Assembly (NCBI GenBank): GCA_026874595.1
Contig: CM049318.1
Location: 51,180,750-51,244,749, forward strand
Direction: 5' to 3'
Length of the DNA stretch: 64,000 nucleotides
DNA from: Sipunculus nudus
Lineage: Eukaryota; Annelida; Sipuncula; Golfingiida; Sipunculidae
The notes beneath the pieces were generated by a model. It saw only the letters and a program-made list of their open reading frames with translations. It had not been told where the DNA came from and ran no database searches. The position numbers were made by a program, and so were the translations under genes. The stretch's first letter is position 1; every line of letters starts with the position of its first letter. Positions 23,101 to 29,929 of this stretch are shown piece by piece.

Positions 23101-25288
23101 ATAATAAACATGGTCTGATTTGCAGTTGACGGGGCGTGGAGTGCGTGGACTTACTGGACGATTTGCTCGGCCACATGCGGCGGCGGTATAAATTTCCGTC
23201 ACCGGACATGCACTAGTCCTGCGCCTGCGCACGGGGGTGCGCCATGCGAGGGACTGGATAAGGAAAACGACACGTGTAATGACGAGCCATGCACAGGTAT
23301 TGAAGGCAGATGTCCGTAGATTTAAAGATCAGGTTATATTATATAAAATAAATTAACAGAAGACATTAAATCTAAAGTCACGAGGAAACTCAACTGATCT
23401 GCTAGGAAACCAGTAGTTATGACTTTTTGCCAAAAGGGTACCAATAATCTGAGAATATTATAGATTGATATTTGGGCATCTAATTTTAATAATAACACCG
23501 TATTGGACATGGTAGCTATCATTATATTATAGTTTTGTTTTATTTGTCTCAATCATCTGTATGCCTCTCTCTCTTTTAGTGTCTTATAGTAAACGTTCTC
23601 TTATAGCAGTCACCATTTTCGTTTCTGAATGACCGACCAGGGCAAGCCATTGAGTCAAACACTCTCTAAATGGTCGCGCTCGATGCCTATTTTTCCCAAT
23701 CTTTTGCTTTAATTTAGAAATAGATATATGAATAAATTAAGTGGTGCAGTAATATTCACTTGTTAAGATTCTTGCTTAATTAAAAAGATTAAATTTTTTC
23801 CAAAGGTAAATACGGAGGAGGTTTGCTTAACGTCAATATAAACTCTTGAAAACTGAAAAAAATATTCAGTTTGTTCCACCTCAGAAAAGGTAACTCAATG
23901 AGGAGGCTCAAGGTGGCAGTCTCAAGTGGCCCTTAATTGTTGAATAAACGAATATAAAACCATTTAATATGAATTACCCTCCTGTGGATACCTTGCCTGT
24001 TAGGGATATTGTCCAGCTTCATGGATGTTTATTCTTTTAGAGTAAAACCTTTTTTTTAATTGAATTCTCGCAGGAGTTCGTGTGGTTCGCGCTCTTCGGG
24101 ACGAAGATACGGTAGAAGCCCCCGGGGCGGTTGGGATCGGTGTCATAGGTCGGTGACGTCTTTGTAGCTTTGCAGTATTACCTTAAAACGATTTTAAGAA
24201 ATTTAGTAAAAAAAAGAGATAAATAAGAAAGTATGGTAGCAGGTACGAAAAAAAAAAAGATTTCGCTGTATTTTGACCTTTTGAGGCAGTATTGGATGAA
24301 AACCCCTTTATGACTGTAAGTGGAAAGGATGTTGTATAAAGTTATAAACTTTAGTGAGACAGTCGATGTAAGTAAAACCCAAATAGCTGTGTTAAGTAAG
24401 TTGGCAGTAAATAATACAACCTACATGAACTGTTTATAGAACTTCATTATATGTAAATTATCGTGTCAAATTTTATTATTTAATTATTTTTACTCAATCT
24501 TTAATGACAGTATTGATTTCATATTGATTACTGAGAGATTTGTAAAGGATCCTGAGTTGACTGATGCATTACATATTAAATGACCCTTGAAGATTAAATC
24601 ATGTATTTACAACTTTCATTTTTTGTCATTAGCAATCTTCAGTCTCTTTGATACTACCAGCTCATGAAAATATTCTCTTCAGAGTAATATGAATATAATA
24701 TAAGACAATCGTTTATAAAATTTTTATCTTTATACATTATATTTATTTTATACTCATCTAATATTGAATGTTAAATACACTAATTTTAAAAACAGTTGTT
24801 GGCTTTCAGGTTTGGTTTTAATGTGTACTCTGCTTGGGTTGCTACTTTTAATGGACATCTCAACAGTCAGCAAACAGCTCAAAATTTTGAAACGCAACGT
24901 TATGGCTTGCAGCCGGTGTGACTGTACGCGGAAGCGGAAGCGGAAATCATACACGGCGCATGCGCCTTCTAGCAGTGGCGTGAACCACATATCTAACCGA
25001 ACGATGCCAAATAATCACAGAGTGCCCAACCAGGATCGCCCAGTTAAAAAGAAGGATTCGTTCGAAAATTTATATGACGTCATGGAGTTTCACTACCGCA
25101 GTCTAGACATGCAAGAAAATGAGACCCCGGCGGTGGGCGCCAAGAACAGCCGAAACCGCAATCTGACGAGTCGCTGGGGCGAAAATGGTCCAAAAACGAC
25201 AAACCACAGGCGAATATATACGAAAATGTACACAGGGCTCCCGCTGAACATGTCATCACTAAAAAGATATAGCACCACGAAAGTCTGA
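584..25288 (+). CDS. Gene A: FAMeT domain - six TSP1 repeats - transmembrane protein (9 visible exons, 5' end missing)
   Basis: The visible exons are 584-1027, 12552-12719, 14407-14577, 20462-20632, 20887-21057, 21899-22069, 23126-23296, 24074-24148 and 24810-25288. All junctions are phase 1 with GT-AG borders, and together they give about 673 residues. The order is one FAMeT/Methyltransf_FA domain, six thrombospondin type-1 repeats of six cysteines each, a single membrane helix and a cytoplasmic tail of about 140 residues. This predicts a type I cell-surface protein with an adhesive or recognition ectodomain. TSP1 repeats usually bind matrix or receptors, and FAMeT domains in animals are found in non-enzymatic surface and secreted proteins. 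The specific function is unknown. No signal peptide was found and the first exon opens with a phase-1 acceptor, so at least one exon lies upstream. Exon joining is inferred from phase and domain logic; no transcript was available. Confidence 0.85.
1430..2610 (+). repeat. Left-arm tandem repeat, about three units of roughly 380 bp
   Basis: Repeating landmarks are ATCAAAATGG (about 1822, 2200, 2579), GATCCTCATCGATATTCATA, ATCCATGGTTTTCTATG and ACACTATTAT. Units diverge by several percent. The sequence is AT-rich with no coding capacity. Confidence 0.8.
2622..3085 (+). repeat. Dispersed repeat with about 180-bp tandem units
   Basis: Starts ATGCCCCCGCCACAAAGTGG and GGGCATATAGTATTACCC, a common opening of invertebrate dispersed repeats. 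It then has two full units (TGCCTGCAGATATTGGCC at about 2722 and 2902, period about 179) and the start of a third at about 3060. No ORF of interest. Confidence 0.7.
3224..4290 (-). pseudogene. Non-LTR retrotransposon remnant, internally deleted reverse transcriptase
   Basis: On the - strand from about 4290 the reading is RVVPIYKGKGK, GNYRPISV, TEQTAFLSNNSTQTAL, CFLDVNKGFDSQTH and ends ITTGVP at about 3830, typical of CR1/Jockey-like reverse transcriptase. The next sequence is already the C-terminal family segment PKPRTEILKTSSFYAG and SVLWNSLPTKLK (about 3660-3820). The palm with the catalytic YADD region is therefore missing. A TAAA-rich tail occurs at 3224-3254. The deletion makes it inactive. 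Confidence 0.8.
4911..5400 (+). repeat. Duplicated approximately 150-bp motif
   Basis: CATAGCTCAGAGGATATGGG and TAACAGAGACCTA, ending TAGGTCTAACGGTTACGATT, occur at about 4911-5060 and again at about 5258-5400 in the same orientation with moderate divergence. The intervening DNA is AT-rich with a G run at 5236-5248. No gene seen. Confidence 0.6.
5925..7340 (+). repeat. Tandem copy of a dispersed repeat, period about 683 bp
   Basis: Begins with CAGCTGACTATAAGTCATCTGAGC and a run of GTCCGTCCGTCTGTC. CATACAGTTAGAT, CCTTCGAGATATTAA and GCCTAATATCAAAACCACT recur at about 6069/6752, 6136/6819 and 6196/6875. Several short ORFs in it are chance. Confidence 0.65.
8440..9480 (-). repeat. Right-arm tandem repeat, inverted relative to the left arm
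   Basis: About three units, reverse-complemented, with landmarks CATAGAAAATCATGGAT, TAGACAATAACAGATGCAG, GATGAGGATCTAATATAAAT and GCTGAAAGTGTTGATTTAAT. Confidence 0.8.
9534..11153. mobile_element. Nested foldback element with minisatellite ends and 5-bp TSD
   Basis: 1620 bp. The left end TGTTACGACCCATAATGTAA and the reverse complement of the right end (TGTTACAACCCATAATGTAA) match at 19 of 20. Both ends continue into arrays of CCCATAWTGTAATAA-type units (9540-9690 and, inverted, 10867-11148). The insertion splits the outer repeat: GCCTT is present once in the uninterrupted left arm but flanks both ends here (9529-9533 and 11154-11158). The core has a (TA)n tract, a G run of over 20 bases at about 10567 and no ORF of note. 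It is non-autonomous and the family is not recognised. Confidence 0.8.
9970..10026. repeat. (TA)n microsatellite
   Basis: Nearly perfect TA run inside the nested foldback element. It generates false IYIYIY ORFs. Confidence 0.95.
11400..12551. other. Intronic stretch without a recognised feature
   Basis: From the end of the inverted repeat to TSP1 repeat 1. AT-rich, with a C run at about 12097 and TAATTAATTAATTAA at about 12160. I see no gene or clear repeat family here. Confidence 0.5.
12552..12719 (+). CDS. Gene A exon: TSP1 repeat 1
   Basis: A 168-nt exon, phase 1-1, one codon shorter than the other five. It shows the WSSWTEW tryptophan ladder (C-mannosylation-type WxxW), CNESCGQG (a CxxS/TC O-fucosylation-type site), basic RRQR, and six cysteines ending in IHCPG. 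The acceptor is TTATCAG and the donor GGTAGG. Confidence 0.95.
12848..12922. repeat. (TA)n microsatellite
   Basis: TA run in the intron after TSP1 repeat 1. Confidence 0.95.
14099..14171. repeat. (TA)n microsatellite
   Basis: TA run about 235 bp upstream of TSP1 repeat 2. Confidence 0.95.
14407..14577 (+). CDS. Gene A exon: TSP1 repeat 2
   Basis: A 171-nt exon, phase 1-1, between TATTTCAG and G|GTACG. It shows WTAWQEW, CSLTCGNGSRSR and six cysteines, closing with RYCPG. N-glycosylation sequons include NWT, NCS and NET. Just upstream is a (TA)n tract at 14099-14171. Confidence 0.95.
15271..15330 (+). pseudogene. Possible relic of a seventh TSP1 exon
   Basis: After a CAG/GAG acceptor-like site, the frame starting at 15270 reads VNGNWTWPWETGRC and then loses the TSP1 pattern. 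The opening matches the first 14 residues of repeats 2 and 3 (VDGNWTAW, VNGGWSTW), at the same phase-1 position. No CSxTCG motif and no donor follow. It lies between repeats 2 and 3. A chance match to so short a motif cannot be excluded. Confidence 0.35.
16017..16083. repeat. (CT)n(AT)n compound microsatellite
   Basis: A CT run passes directly into an AT run, in the intron after TSP1 repeat 2. Confidence 0.95.
17800..18060 (+). repeat. Dispersed repeat, GATCTGGATCAC family
   Basis: Contains CCGCCGGGCGGGGAACAGGG and GATCAAATTTCGTCGATGGG, ATGATCTGGATCACTATAAT and TTTGCCATTGTGAGGCCAAG. This is a layout seen in many invertebrate intronic repeats. A diverged relative lies at 28640-28890. Confidence 0.5.
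18084..18307 (+). mobile_element. tRNA-headed SINE
   Basis: The head has an A-box-like CCAGAGGTAAAAAGCTTGG and B-box GGTTCGATCCC, followed by the body (TCCGGGTTCTCAGGTTTCC, CCAACGCCAACATCTGAGCC) and an AT-rich end. It is the same family as 51485-51712 and 61339-61822. Confidence 0.75.
18310..20060. other. Intronic stretch without a recognised feature
   Basis: Part of the intron between TSP1 repeats 2 and 3. It contains a short CA-rich patch at about 18976-19012. No exon with TSP1 character and no clear repeat family was found. Confidence 0.5.
20064..20106. repeat. (TA)n microsatellite
   Basis: TA run in the intron before TSP1 repeat 3. Confidence 0.95.
20462..20632 (+). CDS. Gene A exon: TSP1 repeat 3
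   Basis: A 171-nt exon, phase 1-1, between CAAACAG and G|GTACG. It shows WSTWGEW, CSVSCASGSRSRAR and six cysteines, ending RHCPG. Nucleotide similarity to repeat 2 is visible around TGGAGCGCATGCTC, which fits exon duplication. Confidence 0.95.
20694..20839 (+). mobile_element. Degraded MITE, CAGAAGCGGATCC family (copy 1)
   Basis: Opens CAGAAGCGGATCCAGGGGAC and contains CTGGACCCCTCCTTTTCCTA. The right end is damaged (GGACTCGCTGCTG). It lies in the short intron between TSP1 repeats 3 and 4. Confidence 0.65.
20887..21057 (+). CDS. Gene A exon: TSP1 repeat 4
   Basis: A 171-nt exon, phase 1-1, between TTTTAG and A|GTAATT. It shows WSSWSNW and CSEYCGEG with six cysteines. The usual Ser/Thr before the second cysteine is Tyr, so this is the one repeat that lacks an O-fucosylation-type site. 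A 254-bp intron that contains a degraded MITE (20694-20839) separates it from repeat 3. Confidence 0.95.
21899..22069 (+). CDS. Gene A exon: TSP1 repeat 5
   Basis: A 171-nt exon, phase 1-1, between GTTTACAG and G|GTAAGG. It shows WGQWSGW and CSATCNGGTRKR with six cysteines, ending KHCAG. Confidence 0.95.
22260..22640 (+). repeat. CT-rich low-complexity tract
   Basis: Imperfect TCTCTTGCCTTGCGTCTGTC-type units fill the intron between TSP1 repeats 5 and 6. The long ORFs read here are low-complexity artefacts. Confidence 0.75.
23126..23296 (+). CDS. Gene A exon: TSP1 repeat 6
   Basis: A 171-nt exon, phase 1-1, between TTTGCAG and G|GTATTG. It shows WSAWTYW and CSATCGGG with six cysteines, ending EPCTG. 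This is the last extracellular TSP1 module before the membrane segment. Confidence 0.95.
24074..24148 (+). CDS. Gene A micro-exon: juxtamembrane stem and start of TM helix
   Basis: The acceptor TTCTCGCAG and donor ATAG|GTCGGT bound 75 nt, phase 1-1, with no stop in that frame. It encodes GVRVVRALRDEDTVEAPG followed by AVGIGVI. Joined to the next exon (GLVLMCTLLGLLLLMD) it makes one uninterrupted hydrophobic helix of about 23 residues. Without it the frame is kept, but the helix is only about 16 residues long. Skipping could give a protein with a weakened membrane anchor. It is inferred from splice sites, phase and hydrophobicity. Confidence 0.75.
24810..25288 (+). CDS. Gene A last exon: TM helix and cytoplasmic tail
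   Basis: The acceptor is TTGGCTTTCAG|GT. The exon starts with LVLMCTLLGLLLLMD, followed by a strongly basic segment (KQLKILKRN, RKRKRKS), so the positive-inside rule puts the tail in the cytoplasm. The tail is polar, has two YxxPhi-type motifs (YDVM and YRSL), and ends TTKV, a class I PDZ ligand pattern (S/T-x-hydrophobic). The stop is TGA at 25286-25288. An upstream methionine at 24764 is in frame but lies before the splice acceptor and is intronic in this model. Confidence 0.85.
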
Positions 25289-25289
25289 C

Positions 25290-27046
25290 ACAGTGTGAAA
25301 CTTTTTTTTTTGTGGATAAATATGAATTACATTTTCCATATTTGACACATAACCATAAGATCATTATTGAGGTGTGATATATGGTGCCCAAACAAATAAT
25401 TTGTAATTGTATGCTGAAATCCCGAGATGCGCAATGAAAGGTTGTCTCCTTTCCAAGATCTCTAACTTAATTAATTCGTGCAATATTAGGAGGGTCGAAA
25501 TGGGTAACCAAAGTCGGGGATTTTTTTTCATAGTGTTTTTTTAACATCATATGGATAATTCTTGAAAAGCTTTGGTGATTTATCTGTTTTGATAATTGTT
25601 TTATTTTACGAATGACCTAGTCGCTTTTCAGTTGAAAGAAAACAGGATTAATAAGGGACTCTTATATTCGTCCATCAGGTGCTCACCAGGTGTCGCTCTA
25701 GGGATATGGCCACAGCCTGGTATATTTTACGGAAATGATTAATGCAAATGATGGAAGGAACCTTTTTTATCTGTCGGGTTTTTAGATAGGAAGAAATTTT
25801 ACCAAAATGGCGGAAACATTGCAAAATAGAGGGCACCGGTGTCTGTATCCAGTTTCATTCGACTTCAGTGCATAAATCTATGAATTTGAAATTTTACATG
25901 CATATCACTAATAGTAAGTCATGAGCAAATAACTTGCTACCGAATTATTGCAGAACTTGTCGTAGAATTGTTGATAAAAAAATAATGTGAAATTTTTTAA
26001 GGATATGTTAGAAAAAAAGTGATAGGTGTTAAAACCTGTGCATGAATGATGCATATACACATTAACCATATGTGTTTATGGTTTTGAAATAAAGGAGTTA
26101 TTAATATTTGCTTGTCTGTTATTGAATTTAGAATAGTCCTAGTTTGCATGAGAACAGTAACCCGCCAGAAGATCGAAAAACAACAAGGTCTCCAATGTCT
26201 ACGAAATGATATTATTAAATAAACGGAAACTGTTTCGTTTGAAAAGGTCTGTAAAAGTTGCAGCGAATAGGCCCGTTTAATATATAAGCTATACTTTTAT
26301 TATTGCAAAAGTAAACCTGGTGAAATGTAGCATAAATTGATATGGAAAGCTATTTTTTTGACTTTTTGATAATAAAGTGTTGGTTAAAAAAATGCTGAGT
26401 TATTCGGTTGATAAGAGGTTCAAAGTATTTCCCATCGGGTGACAAAATGACCAAGTTATAATGTCACTTTCACGATATAATAAATAGGTTCTATTAAAAT
26501 CCAAAAGGTTTTCAAACAGTTTTTTTATATATCCTTTATACGTTAAGAGTCTATGTTCTTTTTCTTTTCTTTGTTTTTGTTCTCTCGAGTTTTCAAGATA
26601 GTTATTAAGTAAATTATTTCAAGTGATACATTGTTGTACTTACAAACTGCTTTCATTCAGAAAACATTCTTGTTGTATTACCTACATCCATTGAATGTTT
26701 TAACTGATGGTGCATGAAAACAATAACAATATAATATATAATATACCAACCACCCGTAATACATTGTTTCATGTTAATAAACATATTCATGCGCTCACGT
26801 TTGACTGGTCCTTAGTTTTGAAATCAGTTTTCCCCTCCTTACAAAAAGCACGGTACATCATACAATGCACTACCGTTTGCTCTATATAAAGACTGTGTGT
26901 GTAGGCCTTTGGAGTATACATACACAAATAATGTCTGTTGTTAAGCCATATTTAAATACGACTTTTTCGGCTTGCCCCGCATTTGGTCGTTTCACTGTGT
27001 CTTCATTAAAAGTGACATAGATTAACCGTCCATGAACTGGTACCAT
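25290..27046. other. 3' region of gene A and intergenic DNA, nothing else recognised
   Basis: AT-rich DNA after the gene A stop, holding two candidate poly(A) signals. No second gene or clear repeat family was seen. Confidence 0.5.
26088..26093 (+). terminator. Candidate poly(A) signal for gene A
   Basis: AATAAA about 800 nt after the gene A stop. A second AATAAA lies at 26218-26223. Which one is used cannot be told from sequence alone. Confidence 0.3.
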
Positions 27047-27113
27047 AGGCGTCAATATAGGGAGTATTGGGGTTTATATCCCCCTAATTTTTAGTAAGGG
27101 GATTGCCATTGTA

Positions 27114-27200
<87 letters not shown>

Positions 27201-27276
27201 TGTCCCAACTTTTTATTGCCCTCCCACGCCTGCGAGTCATCCCCCCACCCCCATCCTTGAAGATAAATTGACGCCT
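27047..27276. mobile_element. MITE-like element with GGCGTCAAT ends and (TA)n core
   Basis: Left end AGGCGTCAATATAGGGAG, right end ATAAATTGACGCCT, which are inverted relative to each other. The core is a (TA)n tract at 27117-27200. A related right end with a C run (TTATTGACGCCCCTG) occurs at about 50745-50759. Confidence 0.55.
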
Positions 27277-27839
27277 CTGATCTGTGTGGAAAGTTTTTTA
27301 ATTCCAAAGAAAAGTAGTGTCGACTAGGATACTTTCATTATGGAATACTTGTCAAGGTGAAGGTTTTAATCTAATATTCCGTTTAATTAATCATGAGTAT
27401 GCGAATCCGGCATACTGAATGTCGATAAAAAGCGGTATTAACTAAATAAATAAGGGAAGATTCCTAACGCACGCCAAAACAAATTTTCACATGTAGCGTT
27501 TTCTGCATGGTACTGCATGGTATTCCGGAGCGATACTTATAAAATATGCATGTTGACGTACCGGTACACAAGAAATCTCTAAACACACGTTCCGCATGCC
27601 ATATTCAATACATAGAAAATCTTTCAGTTTATATTATGATCTAACTGAAGATGTCATTCTCAATCAACTTTGCCTTCCTGGTCTTTCGGACCTGCTCATC
27701 AGTGCAGCTTTACGAAGCCCCCGGGGAACATACAACCAAAACAGCCATTTCATATAGGGTACTAGGGTTATTCGTTCTACATATGCCTGCGGCAAATGAC
27801 CACTACCCATTTACGTCTGGGTCAAGAGAGCGCAACCTT

Positions 27840-27965
27840 GTGGTAAAGACTTTGGCCTGGGGACTTATCCAGGAAGGCGGTCTGAACGGGATTCGAACCC
27901 ACAAACTTGCGGATACAAGTCTAGCTTCGACCCGGTACTCAACCACGCTCCACGACTTGAGTTAT
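27840..27965 (-). repeat. tRNA-like SINE head
   Basis: On the - strand: TGGTTGAGTACCGGG as an A-box-like segment and GGTTCGAATCCCGT as a B box, starts about 45 nt apart. It is not a folded functional tRNA. It explains the spurious + strand ORF that reads GIRTHKLADTS. Confidence 0.6.
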
Positions 27966-28639
27966 CTTATCATTACGGCAACCACAGATGGTTTCAAACA
28001 TTTTCTTATTAGGATGTGTTACCAATTACCTAATCCGTGAAAATAGCGGGGGGGGGGGGATGTTTATATTGGTTTTATGTTTTATCATTAGTTTTGTGTT
28101 ATACTGCCGTTGGCTTTTGTTCGAGCGTGTTTTAAATTCGCAATATTCGCAAAATGGAAATAATTGCGAAAATCAAACCTTAGTCGCTCCATCTACAAAG
28201 ATAATTGGTCATTTATTAAACTGCCTTCTTGACAATTTAAGTATACTATCCACATGACCACGCCTGTAGTAGCCAAAAGGTAACAAATTGATACTTTCAT
28301 TAATAACCATTATTTTATCATACATGTAAATCAAAGATGAGCAGTGCAAAAAATATATGATCTTTTATATTATCTGCCTGTTAGAATATGTTCTCGTTCT
28401 TCTGATTCTTCCACAATTTGTTAATAATCAATGTAATACTGAATATAATAACTGTAGGTAACTGCATGGTAAGATCGCGAAAATGGAACTCTCGCGAAAC
28501 AAGGAAAAAGTAAAATCGCGAAAAATTTGCCTGGCTAATATCAAGCCGACCATAGTATCTTGTCACACTGAGCTCTTCCCGATATTGAAGGGTACGAACT
28601 TATGCGAGTAGACTACGTTTAAAATACCGTATTATCTCT

Positions 28640-28890
28640 TGTATTGTCTTGTCTGGTACTGGACTCATAATCTCTGCCGTGGTCTGCCTCCGCCAGGAAG
28701 GTATGTTGTCATCCCCGTTCGTGTGTGTTTGTGTGTTTGTTTACAACATAACTCACGCTATCATGAACGGAATCTGATGACATTTTTTCAGGGCATTTCG
28801 GGAATATGTCAAGAAGTATCGATTAGATTTTGGTGTGGATCCGGCGCATGGTCCTTGATATCTGGATCAAGGAATATTCACAAATGTAAA
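28640..28890 (+). repeat. Dispersed repeat, diverged relative of 17800-18060
   Basis: CATAACTCACGCTATCATGA, GATTAGATTTTGGTGTGGATC and GATATCTGGATCAAGGAATA follow the same layout of motifs. The ORF that runs through it (28639-29100) is probably chance. Confidence 0.4.
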
Positions 28891-29100
28891 GTCAATTATG
28901 CACAAATGAACATGGTAATATGGGCCGAGTCAGTGAATGTCGCTTGCATTCCTCAGAATGCAGATTTCTGGTTCAATTTATGTTCTTCTTTTTATGTCCA
29001 TTCACTTTGTTCGATGAGACGGACATTTTCCGTCATATATTACTTGAGGGTTTTATTTAACTTTTTTACTGTTAATCAGACCTTGTCGGATGTATATTGA

Positions 29101-29545
29101 AAAAAAGCTCTTTGGCGTCTGTTGTGACTTAGTATTCCAACTCTCTAGCGTCTGAGATGACTGAGAAGTCCTACTTTTTAGCGCCTGAGGTGACTGAGTA
29201 GCCCCACTCTCTAGCGTCTGAGATGACTGAGTAGTCCCCTCTTTGGCGTCTGTTGTGACTGAGTAGTCCCATCCTCTGGCTGCTGAGATGACTGAGTAGT
29301 CCTTCTCTTTGGCGTCTGAGGTGACTTAGTAGTCCCTTCTTTGGCGTCTGTTGTGACTGAGTAGTCCCCTCTTTGGCGTCTGAGGTGACTGAGTATTCCC
29401 CTCTTTTGCGTCTGTCGTGACTGAGTAGTCCCACTCTCTGGCGTCTAAGATGACTGAGTATTCCCACCCTCTGGCGCCTGAGGTGACTGAGTAGCCCCGC
29501 TCCCTGGCGTCTGAGGTGACTGAGTAGCCCCACTCTCTCATAACA
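29101..29545. repeat. Minisatellite of about 32 bp near the gene B stop
   Basis: About 14 units of GGCGTCTGAGGTGACTGAGT followed by AGTCCCCTCTCT, with frequent GTTGTGACT and GAGATGACT variants. It starts about 215 nt past the gene B stop, so it may be transcribed in the 3' UTR. The repetitive ORFs on the - strand (GLLSHLRRQ units) are artefacts of the array. Confidence 0.85.
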
Positions 29546-29758
29546 GCCAGCTGTGAATCAGGAGTCTAGTGATGTGTCGGGGCCGGCCGGGTCTCCTGTT
29601 ACTGCTGTGTACAGCTCTCACAATAAATTAATCAATGGCACGCGCACTCAGCTCTCACGGAGAACTTCTAAGACTCAAAACAACGGATACTCTGCCTTAA
29701 AATGTTAATTCTATAAACAACATCAGACTGTTTGATTAATATAGTTTTAAACTGGTGT

Positions 29759-29929
29759 CTACGCCGTCGACTGGTCGTTGACGCTGTTTATCTTAAACAT
29801 CCGTAGATGGAGCTCCGGGTAAGACATCTGGTTCAGGGGTACCCGGCGTAAAAGTTTACTGCTGCTTGTGAGGGCGAGGAACAGGCTGGCAGTAAATACG
29901 AAGGGAAACGCCATTGGCGAGAGACCGAC
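29759..29929 (-). CDS. Gene B exon 6: C terminus and stop
   Basis: 171 nt after the acceptor TTTAATTGCAG. It reads VGLSPMAFPFVFTASLFLAL, then LLRRVPLNQMSYPELH and a polar end NDQSTA with a TAG stop at 29759-29761. The VGLPxxxxPF start, the last membrane helix and the LxxxSYPE tail fit UT C termini. A minisatellite starts about 215 nt past the stop, probably inside the 3' UTR. Confidence 0.9.
   Translation of the reverse strand, partial: VGLSPMAFPFVFTASLFLALTSSSKLLRRVPLNQMSYPELHLRMFKINSVNDQSTA

Noticed and set aside
24764-24809. ATG at 24764 as a start for the last exon of gene A
   Set aside because: It precedes a good splice acceptor, and the phase-1 junction from the micro-exon gives a complete membrane helix. 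An internal promoter remains possible but is not supported.
29171-29541. 120-codon repetitive ORF (GLLSHLRRQ)
   Set aside because: Artefact of the roughly 32-bp minisatellite; unit length varies and frames drift.
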